NCBI GenBank assembly: GCA_964642165.1 | Contig: CAZXOC010000136.1 | Span: 1 to 18,582, forward strand | DNA length: 18,582 nt | From: CAYRVX01 sp964642165 | GTDB lineage: Bacteria > Planctomycetota > Phycisphaerae > SM23-33 | Direction of reading: 5' to 3' | In this document: one piece after another, positions 1 through 7,722 of the stretch | Position numbering within the stretch: the first letter of the stretch is position 1 | Layout of the letters: each line of letters opens with the position of its first letter | The notes under the pieces: model-generated | What the model saw: the letters and a program-made list of their open reading frames with translations, nothing else | Databases searched by the model: none | What the model was told of the DNA's origin: nothing | Translations under genes and position numbers: made by a program

Positions 1-2047
1 CCTCGTGGTCGGGCCGGCCGTTGCCGTTGCGGTCGTCGCCCTTCCCGTCGGCGTCCACGTCGGCGTCCAGATTGTCGCCGATGCGGTCGCCGTCGGCGTC
101 GGCCCACTCCTCGCGCTCCAGCGGGAAGGCGTCGCGCGCGTCGGGATGCCCGTCGTTGTCGTCATCGTCGTCGAGGTCGTTGGGCTTGCCGTCGCCGTCG
201 ATGTCGGGCGGCCCGGCCTCGGTGATCAGCAGGGCCAGGTCGATCTTGAACGGCGGGACGGGGAATGTCTGCTGCCCGGCCGCCGCGTCGATACGCTTCA
301 CGATGCTCCCGTCGCGGGGGTCGTACCAGTACCCCTTCGCCGCCCTCGGGACGTCCACGATGGCCTCCAGCCCGCGCGCAAGCCCACGGTCGTGGTCCCA
401 TCGATGGTGTGCCTGCCGGCCGGCGGAGCGGTCCTTCGCGCACCGGGCGCAGCCGAAGTGGTGCAGGTAGACGCCCGCACGCCTGTCGCTGCGCAGCGCA
501 TAGGCACGCACCTCGCCGGCTCGGGCGCCGCCGAGCGCGACCTTCGCCGGGCGGATGTCGGCGTCCAGGCAGTGGGCGAAGTCCTGGAGGGCGCGAACGT
601 ACTGCCGCTCCTCCGGGCCGAGCCAGATGTTCATGTGGTGCCCGTCCTTGGCGTAGGACGTCTCCCAGAAGACCAGGGCGACCTGGCTGAACAGGGCCGT
701 CCAGCTTCGCACGCGCATGCGCCTCGCCGAGCCGGGGTCCCACACGCCGCCGATGCCCCGGGGGATCAGCTCCGCCTTGCCGCCGCCGTTGCCCTGCTCG
801 CCGTAAACGACGGGCTTGCGGAAGCGTTTCTCCCGCGCCGCCCGGGCGACGGTGACCTGGTCGCTGGTGAGCTCGTTCTCCCGCCCGTACCAGTGCGGGG
901 CGTTGACGTCGATACCCGCCAGCTCCGGGCGCTGCCAGCTCGTGGCGATCGGCTTGTGGTACGGGTCGATGGACTTCAGGTACGGGATCACCACGTCGTA
1001 CCAGGCCTTGGGGGCCTTCTGCTCGTTCAGCAGCTCCCAGAAGTCCACCAGCGCCCCCCACCGATCGACGGAGTACTTGACGATCGCCTTGACCTTCGCC
1101 ATGGCGGCCGCGTCGTCGGGATGGTCGTTGAAGACCTTCGCGAAGCCGAAGATGCCGTAGAACGTCCGGATGCCGTACTTCCGCGTCATGGTGAGCATCT
1201 CGTCGACCATGATCGCCTGCTCCCAGCGGATGCGGGCCGGCGTGGGGCTCTTGGCGTCGTAGTGGATGTCGAAGACGGGCAGCGAGAAGTTGTGCGGGCT
1301 GAAGCGCCACAGGTTGAACCCCGCCCGCGCGTGCCGCCCGAAGTGCACGTCCCAGTTGACGGGGTTCATGCTCGGCCCGCGGGCGAACATCGCCCCGGGC
1401 GGGGGCTTGGGACGGTTCGCGGCGTTATCGAGGCGGAACGGGCCCTCCATCGCGCCGGCGTCCATGGCCGAGCCGTTATGGTTGTTGTCGAAGACGCCGT
1501 CCTGGAAGCCGATCGGGAAGAACGGCGTGCCGTCCTCGAACACGAAGCGAAACCGGTTCTTCGGGTGGATGCGCACCCAGCCCTTCGAGCGAACGCGGCC
1601 CCGGACGACGCGAAAGGTCCCCCGGCCGCTCGCGGCTTCGCGCTTGGTGTTCCGAAAGACGTACTCGAAGCGCCACGCCCCCAGCTCGCTCGGCGCGTAG
1701 CGGGCCTTCCACAGGTCGGCGGGCTCGCAGGGCCACTCGGCGGTGGTCCTGCGGCGCCCGCGGCCGTCCCGCCGCTCGCGCACGACGGGCTTCTGCGGCT
1801 TCGACGAGCCGTAGAAGAAGCCGCCGACCTTGATCCGCTTGCCCGCCGGCGAGGTGAACGTCACGTCGATCGTCACATCCCACGTGGGATGCTCGTACCT
1901 GCCGTCATGCTGAAACGTCAACTCGAAGACCTGGTACGGCATCAGCCGCTGAGTGTTCTGCGTGACCTTCACGGCCAGGGCGGCGCCGGGCGCCTCCGCC
2001 GTCGCCAGAGATCCCGCCAGCCCGAGCCATGCTGCCGCCCATCGCAT
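1..2047 (-). CDS. Secreted DUF5060-type glycoside hydrolase with thrombospondin-3 tail (3' end beyond window)
   Basis: Third gene of the minus-strand operon, open to the window edge (682 codons visible). An N-terminal signal peptide (about residues 1-18, hydrophobic core ending ATA/EA) indicates export. Residues about 30-140 match the DUF5060 beta-sandwich that precedes glycosidase barrels. A TIM barrel follows, with the two clan GH-A signatures: LLNEQ with acid/base candidate Glu342, and YGEQG with nucleophile candidate Glu417. From residue 615 the protein turns into Asp-rich DxDxDG repeats (start DIDGDGKPNDLDDDDD) typical of calcium-binding thrombospondin type 3 repeats, often a spacer before a surface anchor or dockerin. 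The start ATG lies 3 bp after the isomerase stop, with GAGAGGTG just upstream as ribosome site. It probably hydrolyses a polysaccharide or glycoside outside the cytoplasm; the substrate cannot be read from sequence. Confidence 0.85.
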   Translation of the reverse strand, partial: MRWAAAWLGLAGSLATAEAPGAALAVKVTQNTQRLMPYQVFELTFQHDGRYEHPTWDVTIDVTFTSPAGKRIKVGGFFYGSSKPQKPVVRERRDGRGRRRTTAEWPCEPADLWKARYAPSELGAWRFEYVFRNTKREAASGRGTFRVVRGRVRSKGWVRIHPKNRFRFVFEDGTPFFPIGFQDGVFDNNHNGSAMDAGAMEGPFRLDNAANRPKPPPGAMFARGPSMNPVNWDVHFGRHARAGFNLWRFSPHNFSLPVFDIHYDAKSPTPARIRWEQAIMVDEMLTMTRKYGIRTFYGIFGFAKVFNDHPDDAAAMAKVKAIVKYSVDRWGALVDFWELLNEQKAPKAWYDVVIPYLKSIDPYHKPIATSWQRPELAGIDVNAPHWYGRENELTSDQVTVARAAREKRFRKPVVYGEQGNGGGKAELIPRGIGGVWDPGSARRMRVRSWTALFSQVALVFWETSYAKDGHHMNIWLGPEERQYVRALQDFAHCLDADIRPAKVALGGARAGEVRAYALRSDRRAGVYLHHFGCARCAKDRSAGRQAHHRWDHDRGLARGLEAIVDVPRAAKGYWYDPRDGSIVKRIDAAAGQQTFPVPPFKIDLALLITEAGPPDIDGDGKPNDLDDDDDNDGHPDARDAFPLEREEWADADGDRIGDNLDADVDADGKGDDRNGNGRPDHE

Positions 2048-2050
2048 CGA

Positions 2051-2818
2051 TCACCTCTCAATCATCGGCGCGAGGAGCTCGACCGCCTCGCGGAGGTAAC
2101 GCTTGGGGTCTTCCCAGCACGCGCCTTCCAGTTCGACGACGTAGTCCCCGTCGTAGCCGTCCGCCGCCAGCGTGGCGGTCAGGGCGGCGAAGTCGATCTC
2201 GCCGGCGCCGAAGCCCACCGGCTCGCCGGCGGCGATGTCCTTGACGTGCACCAGGGCGACGCGCCCGCGAAGGCGCGCGCAGGCCCGGTCCCACGTCACG
2301 CCGGCCTGGTGGAAGTGGCCGACCTCCAGCAGGGCCTTCAGCCGCTCGTCGCCGGCGCCGGCGAGCACCTCGCGGACGTCGTCCACGTCGCTCAGCGCCG
2401 AGCCCTTGTGGTTCTGGATGACGGCCGTCAGCCCCAGCGACTCGCACGCGTCGAGCATCGCCGCCGCGGCGCGGACGTAGTCCGCTCGCGTCTTCGCCTT
2501 GTACAGGACGATTCCCGCGCCGACGGCGCGGGCAAACCTCGCCGCCTCGACGGCCCGGGCGAGGGAGGCGTCATAGTCCTCGCCGTCCACGGCCGGGAGG
2601 TGGAACGACGTGTAGCGCATGCCGTAGCGCCGGGCCGTCTCGACGTAGCCGCCCGGGTCGCCCGAGACGTCCAGCGCCGAGGCCACCCAGCCCGTGAAGG
2701 CCTCGTACTTCCGGAAGCCCAGCTCCGCGTGGGCGGCCATCACCTCGTCCAGCGTCCACTTCGGCGCGCTGCACGGGCTGGCGACGAGGTGCTCCAAGGC
2801 CCCCTCTGCCGCGCTCAT
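2051..2818 (-). CDS. Sugar phosphate isomerase/epimerase (xylose isomerase-like TIM barrel)
   Basis: 255 residues, full length for the AP-endonuclease-2/xylose-isomerase-like family. These enzymes isomerise or epimerise sugars, ketoses or inositols using a divalent metal. Expected metal and active-site positions are present: His137 (QNHKG), Glu165 and His168 (EVGH), His191/Asp194 (HVKD), the GEIDF turn at 207-210 and Glu229 (VVELEG). No signal peptide, so cytoplasmic. The start ATG overlaps the cupin stop as ATGA, implying translational coupling, and excludes the much longer upstream reading frame, whose extra residues are an out-of-frame copy of the cupin region. It sits between a cupin and a secreted glycosidase, which suggests it processes the sugar released by that enzyme. 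Exact substrate unknown. Confidence 0.9.
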   Translation of the reverse strand: MSAAEGALEHLVASPCSAPKWTLDEVMAAHAELGFRKYEAFTGWVASALDVSGDPGGYVETARRYGMRYTSFHLPAVDGEDYDASLARAVEAARFARAVGAGIVLYKAKTRADYVRAAAAMLDACESLGLTAVIQNHKGSALSDVDDVREVLAGAGDERLKALLEVGHFHQAGVTWDRACARLRGRVALVHVKDIAAGEPVGFGAGEIDFAALTATLAADGYDGDYVVELEGACWEDPKRYLREAVELLAPMIER

Positions 2819-3183
2819 CGGCCTTCCTTCCTGAAGTCGCGGCGGCCCGAGGAGTAGGCGACGATCATGTCGGCGTCTTCCTCGCCGATGCTCTTGGCGT
2901 GGTGCGGCACGCCGGCCGCCACGACCAGCGTGTCGCCCGGCTCGAGGACCACCCGCTCCTCGCCGACGAAGTGCTCCAGCCGCCCGCTCAGGAGGTACAG
3001 CGCCTCCTCGCAATTGCCGTGGCTGTGGGGCGGGTTGCTCCGGCCCTTGCGGATGATCACGCGGCCGAGCGTCAGTCCCGCGGCGTTGCCGACGGCCTCG
3101 CCCGCCAGCCACGTGAGGCGGCCCCAGTCGGCCTCGACCTGCCCCGCCTCGGCCTCGCCTCCCTTGAGCACGCGGAAGGTCAT
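2815..3183 (-). CDS. Small single-domain cupin protein
   Basis: 122 residues forming one cupin barrel. Cupin motif 1 is visible as His53-Ser-His55 followed by Glu59/Glu60 and a closing SG; motif 2 is GDTLVVAAGVPH with His94. The metal ligands are therefore intact. Cupins of this size act as sugar isomerases, dioxygenases or ligand-binding regulators, and the sequence does not decide which. The start at 3183 is chosen because AAGGGAG lies 6 bases upstream. The frame stays open to an ATG at 3348, but that extension is low-complexity and covers the likely promoter. First gene of the operon, with a 4-base overlap into the isomerase gene. Probably a cytoplasmic helper in the same sugar pathway. 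Confidence 0.85.
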   Translation of the reverse strand: MTFRVLKGGEAEAGQVEADWGRLTWLAGEAVGNAAGLTLGRVIIRKGRSNPPHSHGNCEEALYLLSGRLEHFVGEERVVLEPGDTLVVAAGVPHHAKSIGEEDADMIVAYSSGRRDFRKEGR

Positions 3184-3238
3184 GGCACTCCCTTGGCGGA
3201 TGCCCGCGGAATCGGCAGCCACCGCGGCCGCCAGGCCG

Positions 3239-3267
3239 ATCATACCCGTTCCGACGGGCCGGTTCGA
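3239..3267 (-). promoter_or_regulatory. Candidate sigma-70-type promoter for the cupin operon
   Basis: On the minus strand a TCGAAC -35-like hexamer (3262-3267) is followed after 17 bases by TATGAT (3239-3244), a 5/6 match to the -10 consensus. It would give a leader of about 50 bases before the cupin start. The -35 match is weak (3/6). Visual prediction only. Confidence 0.4.
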
Positions 3268-3368
3268 CAAGACAGCGCTCCCATTCGCCGCCGCGCCGCG
3301 GCCGGTGGCCCAATGCCCGCGGCTCGATTCGCGGCGTTGCGGGTTCAAGGCGATTGAGGGATGCCGCG

Positions 3369-4271
3369 ATGACAGACCAAGGCGTGACGAGGCGCGAGTT
3401 CATGAAGCAGACGTCGGCGATAGCGGCGGCCGCGGCGGCGGTGCGGGCGGCTGAGGGCGCGGAGGCAGGCAAACGGCTCAAGGGCAAGCTGCCCACGATC
3501 AAGCTGGGGAAACTCACCGTCTCGCGGCTGATCCTGGGCAGCAACCCGTTTTTCGGCTTCGCCCATCGCGGGGGCAAGAAGCTCGCCGAGGCGATGAAGG
3601 CCTACTACACCGACGAGCGGATCTGCGCCGTGCTGGACGCCGCGGCGGCGCTGGGCGTGACGGCCGTCGCCGCGCCCCCCTACCCGCGGTGGCTCAAGCT
3701 GTACCGCCACTACCTCGATCGGGGCGGCAAGCTGCGGACCTGGATCGCCCAGCCGGACCCCGACCCGCGCCGGATGCGCCGCGCCATCACTGCCGCCGCC
3801 GAGGGCGGGGCCAAGGCCGTCTTCATCCAGGGCGCCCGCGCCGACGACCAGTTCGAGAGGAAGGGCTTCGCGACGCTGCGCGGCTGGCTGGAGCTGATCC
3901 GCGGCCTCAAGCTGCCGGCGGGGATCGCCTCGCATCGCCACGACACCCACGTCGAGTACGAGCGTCGCAAGCTGCCGGCGGACTTCTACTTCCAGTGCTT
4001 CTTCCGCCCCGTCGGCGGGCAGTACCGGATGGCCGACCGGGAGGCCAACGTGGCCGCCATCCGCAAGATCGAGACCACGCCCGTGATCGGCTACAAGATC
4101 CTCGGCGCCGGGCGCCTGCCGCCCAAGGAGGCCTTCGCCTACGCCTTCGGGCACCTGCGCCGCAAGGACGGCGTCTGCGTGGGCATTTACCCGCCGGAGA
4201 AGCCTGACATGCTCGCCGAGGACGCCGCCCTGACGGCCGCCCTGTCGAAGCCCAAGCCCGCCACGGCGTGA
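3369..4271 (+). CDS. Tat-exported TIM-barrel protein related to aldo/keto reductases
   Basis: 300 residues. The N-terminus TRREFMKQTSAIAAAAAAV is a clear twin-arginine signal (Arg8-Arg9), so the folded protein is probably exported. After cleavage the sequence LGKLTVSRLILGSNPF resembles the first strand of aldo/keto reductases, and the rest alternates helix and strand like a TIM barrel. The usual AKR catalytic Asp/Tyr pair after strand 2 is not recognisable (the region reads AVAAPPYP), so reductase activity is doubtful. Start 3369 has GAGGG 8 bases upstream; an in-frame TTG at 3354 is less likely. It is divergent from the cupin operon and convergent with the NACHT gene. Planctomycetes encode many such exported barrel proteins of unknown function. 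Confidence 0.75.
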   Translation: MTDQGVTRREFMKQTSAIAAAAAAVRAAEGAEAGKRLKGKLPTIKLGKLTVSRLILGSNPFFGFAHRGGKKLAEAMKAYYTDERICAVLDAAAALGVTAVAAPPYPRWLKLYRHYLDRGGKLRTWIAQPDPDPRRMRRAITAAAEGGAKAVFIQGARADDQFERKGFATLRGWLELIRGLKLPAGIASHRHDTHVEYERRKLPADFYFQCFFRPVGGQYRMADREANVAAIRKIETTPVIGYKILGAGRLPPKEAFAYAFGHLRRKDGVCVGIYPPEKPDMLAEDAALTAALSKPKPATA

Positions 4272-4282
4272 GCGTCGAGGAA

Positions 4283-4306
4283 GGGGTGTCCCCGCGGCCT
4301 CGCCGC
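4283..4306. terminator. Two small GC hairpins between convergent genes
   Basis: The 55-base gap between the convergent genes holds GGGG-TGT-CCCC (4283-4293) and GCGGC-CTC-GCCGC (4294-4306) back to back. They could end transcription from either side, but the stems are only 4-5 bp and there is no T-run. Weak prediction. Confidence 0.22.
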
Positions 4307-4326
4307 AGCCGGTGGGCCCGTCGCCC

Positions 4327-7300
4327 TCAGGAGAGGAGTCCCTCCAGCGCGTCCGCCGCGCACTCGCGGACCCACGAATCCTCGTCCTTCAGCGCCGCCA
4401 GGAGGGGCTCGACGGCCGAGGACGCCCCCAGCGCCCCCAACGCCTCCGCCGCACTTCCGCGCATCTCCCAATGCTCGTTCTGATCCGAAAGGATGGACAC
4501 GAGTGGCTCGACGGCCGTTGTCGCCCCCAGCGCCCCCAAAGCGCACGCGGCGGACGAGCGCACAAGAGGGTTCTCGTCCTTTAGGAGCCCCAGGAGGGGC
4601 TCTATCGCAGGGCGCGCCCCCAGCGCCGCCAGCGCCCCGGCCGCGTGTACGCGAACAGCCCAGTCTCGGTGCTGCAGCGCTGCCTCGATCGCTTCGGTAG
4701 GCAAAGACGGGTCAACAGCAAGCAGGGCTTCCTCGACACGCACGCTGAGATACCCGTCGTCGGTCTTCCTCAGCGGGAGCAGCGCCTCCATAGCCGAGGA
4801 CGGGGCAAGGGTGGCGAGCGCGCCCACGGCACTTCCGCGAAGGTAGGGATTCTCGCTCTCGTCCGATAACACCTGGCGCAGTGCCTGGATGCCCCAAGCT
4901 CCCTCGAGCGCGACCAATGCATCGCAGGCACACTCGCGCAGAGACACATGCTCCCGCTTGTCCGAGACCAGCGCCAAGAGCGCCTCGCGGGCCGAGGACG
5001 CCCGCTGCGCACCCAGCGCCGAGGCTGCGGCTGCGCGGAGAGAGTGATGCTCTTCCTTGTCCACTAGGATGACGCTAAGTGGGTGCACGGCCGAAGATGC
5101 CTGAAGCGTCCCGAGCGCCGAGGCGACACACGAGCGGAGCGTGTGATCTTCTCCCTTGTCCAGCAACAGCGACAGAAGTGGCTGGACGGCAGAGAATGCC
5201 CCAATCGCTCCCAACACGTCCGCCGCAAGCGCACGGACCAACGTATCCTCGTTCTTATCTGCCAGGAGGGGGAGCAACGATTCGACAGCCGAAGCGGCTC
5301 TGACCTGTCGGAGGGCCGCCAGCGCGAGCGTACGGCTGCCCCTCGACTGCGAGCTATCGCAGACGTTGGGGAGGTACCTGGCCGCGAGGCGCTGGCGGAA
5401 GTCCGTCAGGCCGATCTCCCGGCGCGCCCGACGGGCAAGCTCGCACGGCAGCCAGTCCGCCCAGTCCACGAAGGCCTCGGCGATCTCGTCCTGGAGATCG
5501 TCGGGCAGTGCATCGCCGGCCTCGGCGGCCAGCAGCGCCGCCAGCGGGATGTAACGCCGCAGGGCGCGAGCGATCTCCGGCTGGTCGTCGCCACCGCCCT
5601 CGCGGAAGACGCGCTCGACGAACTTCCGGGCCGCGACGGGACGCTTCTGGCACAGCGCCAGGTACCCCACGCCCAGGCGGAGGACCTCCTCCCAGCGGGG
5701 CTCGTGGAGGTGCTTCCAGGCCTCCGCCTCGAACCGCTCGGCGGCGTGGAGGCCCGCGGCGACGAAGAACTCCAGGAAGGTCAGGTGCAGGAACCCCCAC
5801 TGGCCCGCCCCGCGCTCCAGGAAGACCTGGGCCCGCTCGCCGCAGCGGCGGAGGAAGTCGCCGGCGGCGCGCCGGGCGCCGTCGCGATCCACGCCCTTCT
5901 GCTGCACGAGGATGTCGCCCAGCGAGTCGAGGACGAACGCCTCGGGCGCCAGGCCTGCCGGGTGGTCCGCGTGGATGCGGCCGGCCAGCTCGCCGAGGAG
6001 GGGCACGGCCTCTTCCTCGAAGGAGACGGAAGGCCCGGCCTCGGCGGCGACCATCCGCCGCGCGTCGTCCCAGGTCTCGCACAGGGCGCGGGCGAACATC
6101 TCGTAGAACTGCACGCGATGGCGGGGCAGCCGCCGCTCGGCGCGGTGGACCAGCGCCAGGCCCGACAGGAGGAAGGGGTTTCGCGCCAGGGCGTGCAGGC
6201 GGGGGCTGTCCTCGACGGCCCGCAGGAGGCCCTCGGCCGCCTCCCGGCCGCCCTCGCCGGTCTCGATGCCCGTCTCCCAGCGGTGGTAGGCCCCGCAGAA
6301 GGCCTCGACGTAGCGGCGGACCTGCCCGTCGTCGAAGGGGCGCAGCGTGATCTCCGCGCCCTCGGGCAGGACGAAGCCGGCGTAGCCCACCGGTCGCGAC
6401 GAGACGACAAAGCGGTTCTTCGGGTAGTTGGCGGCGAAGGTCTCGAGCCAGTCGCGGACGCCTCGGCGCTGTTCGGCGACGACCTCGTCCAGCCCGTCGA
6501 GGAGGACGAGGCACTGCCCGGCCTCCAGGCGCGCGCGAAGGAACTCACCGAGCTGCTCCCCGGAGGCCCCCACGTTGCGGCCGTGGAGGCAGGACGCCAG
6601 GGCCTCGATGACGGACGGCTCGCGGTGGTCGCGCTGCTTCATCTCGCACCGGACGCCGGCCAGCATGCCGACGCTCACCGGCAGCGGCAGCAGGCGTTCC
6701 GGCAGGCCGAGCGCCGGACCCAGCTTCAGCGGCCCGCCCGCCGCGACGACGGCCAGCCAGCGAAGCAGCGTGGTCTTGCCCGAGCCGGGCTCGCCCAGCA
6801 CGACCAGCCCGCGCCGCCTGCGGAAGACCTGCTCGAATCGCTCGGTGGTCGTGGTCTCTCCGCGCCCCGCCAGGCGCACGAAGGGCAGCTCGTCGTCGCC
6901 CGCCGGCCGGGATCCCCGGGCGCGTTCCGCGGCAAGGCGCTCGGCCTCGGCGAGCGACGCGCCCGGCCCCCGGCGCCGGCGCTCCACCATCAGCGGCACG
7001 AAGACCTTCAAGATGTCCAGGCTCGGCGGCTCCTTCTTCGCCAGCCGGAAACCCACGTACCGCAGGTGGCGAACCTCCGGGCTGTTGACGTACTCGCGGA
7101 CGTCCTCCCACAGGGCCAGGTCGTCCGCCGCCAGGAAGGCGGCCGGGTCCTTGCGCTGCGCCATGGCGGCCGGGTAGACGTACGCCGCCGCGCCGTCGCG
7201 GGCCGTCACGCCGAGCGGCGCCAGCTCGCGGCGGTCCTCCTCCGGCAGGCACAGCCGGACCTCCTCGCTGACGATGACGCCGTTGACCGGCGCGGCCTGC

Positions 7301-7722
7301 TCGAGGTGCCCGCACAGGTCGATGGCCGGGTCGGACAGCTTGCCGGTATCGGCCTTCCAGGGCACGACGGCGGCGTGGACGGCGATCCGGGCGGGGAGCT
7401 TCAGATCGATCCGGATCTGCTCCCAGATGAGCCTGGCGACCCGGTATGCCTGGACGGGCGCGGGGGCCTCCTCATCGCCGGCGAGGAACAGCATGACGCC
7501 GTCGCCCTGCCAGTGGAGCGGCTGGGCGGCCCCGGCGCAGCGCGCCACGTGGCCCACGCCGGCGAAGTAGGCATCGCGGCGGCGCCGGACCTCCTCGGCG
7601 GGCAGGTCGTCCCATTCCCGGGTCGAGCCCGCGCGGTCGACCTTCACAAAGGCCAGCAGGACGGGCCGGCCTTCCGGCTGACGCTCCCACCAGGGACCCG
7701 CTTTGTCCTCGGGGTCGGGCAT
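4327..7722 (-). CDS. STAND NTPase: cyclase-like domain + NACHT + HEAT repeats
   Basis: 1131 residues. Domains in order: (a) residues about 20-190, a class III nucleotidyl cyclase-like fold with both metal-binding Asp positions, Asp29 (FVKVDRAGST) and Asp74 (WQGDGVMLF), but with the catalytic Asn and Arg positions reading Asp135 and His139; (b) a linker with LDILKVFVPL; (c) a NACHT NTPase with Walker A GEPGSGKTT (310-318, Lys316), Walker B LVLLDGLDEV (Asp409, Asp412/Glu413) and sensor VVSSRP (Arg443), followed by the helical NACHT region with FLHLTFLEFF (644-653); (d) HEAT repeats from residue 797 to the end. Start 7722 shares one base with the stop of the AlbA_2 gene (TGATG); a longer frame upstream is only antisense to that gene's reading. 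NACHT proteins of this build are signal-activated oligomerising switches, many antiviral in bacteria. No TM segment seen, so cytoplasmic. Confidence 0.9.
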   Translation of the reverse strand: MPDPEDKAGPWWERQPEGRPVLLAFVKVDRAGSTREWDDLPAEEVRRRRDAYFAGVGHVARCAGAAQPLHWQGDGVMLFLAGDEEAPAPVQAYRVARLIWEQIRIDLKLPARIAVHAAVVPWKADTGKLSDPAIDLCGHLEQAAPVNGVIVSEEVRLCLPEEDRRELAPLGVTARDGAAAYVYPAAMAQRKDPAAFLAADDLALWEDVREYVNSPEVRHLRYVGFRLAKKEPPSLDILKVFVPLMVERRRRGPGASLAEAERLAAERARGSRPAGDDELPFVRLAGRGETTTTERFEQVFRRRRGLVVLGEPGSGKTTLLRWLAVVAAGGPLKLGPALGLPERLLPLPVSVGMLAGVRCEMKQRDHREPSVIEALASCLHGRNVGASGEQLGEFLRARLEAGQCLVLLDGLDEVVAEQRRGVRDWLETFAANYPKNRFVVSSRPVGYAGFVLPEGAEITLRPFDDGQVRRYVEAFCGAYHRWETGIETGEGGREAAEGLLRAVEDSPRLHALARNPFLLSGLALVHRAERRLPRHRVQFYEMFARALCETWDDARRMVAAEAGPSVSFEEEAVPLLGELAGRIHADHPAGLAPEAFVLDSLGDILVQQKGVDRDGARRAAGDFLRRCGERAQVFLERGAGQWGFLHLTFLEFFVAAGLHAAERFEAEAWKHLHEPRWEEVLRLGVGYLALCQKRPVAARKFVERVFREGGGDDQPEIARALRRYIPLAALLAAEAGDALPDDLQDEIAEAFVDWADWLPCELARRARREIGLTDFRQRLAARYLPNVCDSSQSRGSRTLALAALRQVRAASAVESLLPLLADKNEDTLVRALAADVLGAIGAFSAVQPLLSLLLDKGEDHTLRSCVASALGTLQASSAVHPLSVILVDKEEHHSLRAAAASALGAQRASSAREALLALVSDKREHVSLRECACDALVALEGAWGIQALRQVLSDESENPYLRGSAVGALATLAPSSAMEALLPLRKTDDGYLSVRVEEALLAVDPSLPTEAIEAALQHRDWAVRVHAAGALAALGARPAIEPLLGLLKDENPLVRSSAACALGALGATTAVEPLVSILSDQNEHWEMRGSAAEALGALGASSAVEPLLAALKDEDSWVRECAADALEGLLS
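4330..5334 (-). repeat. HEAT repeat array encoded by about 11 units, mostly 99 bp
   Basis: Residues 797-1131 of the NACHT protein fall into units that each begin with Arg and carry the pattern A..ALGAL.A..AVEPLL..L.D. Going from N- to C-terminus the units are 33, 33, 33, 33, 33, 33, 29, 31, 33 and 31 residues, then a 13-residue half unit. Units 9 and 10 share 18 of their first 26 residues, and the similarity is visible in the DNA (recurrent GGCTCGACGGCCG and CGCCCCCAGCGCC blocks). HEAT arrays form solenoids that bind protein or nucleic acid, so this is the likely sensing end. Confidence 0.85.

Noticed and set aside
5..2857. A 950-codon open frame on the plus strand
   Set aside because: It is antisense to the glycosidase and isomerase, has low-complexity Val/Ala/Arg/Pro composition and no family signature; the minus-strand proteins are clearly real.
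2819..3577. N-terminal extension of the isomerase to 508 residues
   Set aside because: The extension overlaps the cupin gene in another frame; the ATGA junction and family length support the start at 2818.
4330..5334. CRISPR-like or tandem DNA repeat array
   Set aside because: The periodicity is that of protein HEAT units in one open frame with divergent copies, with no identical repeats and spacers.
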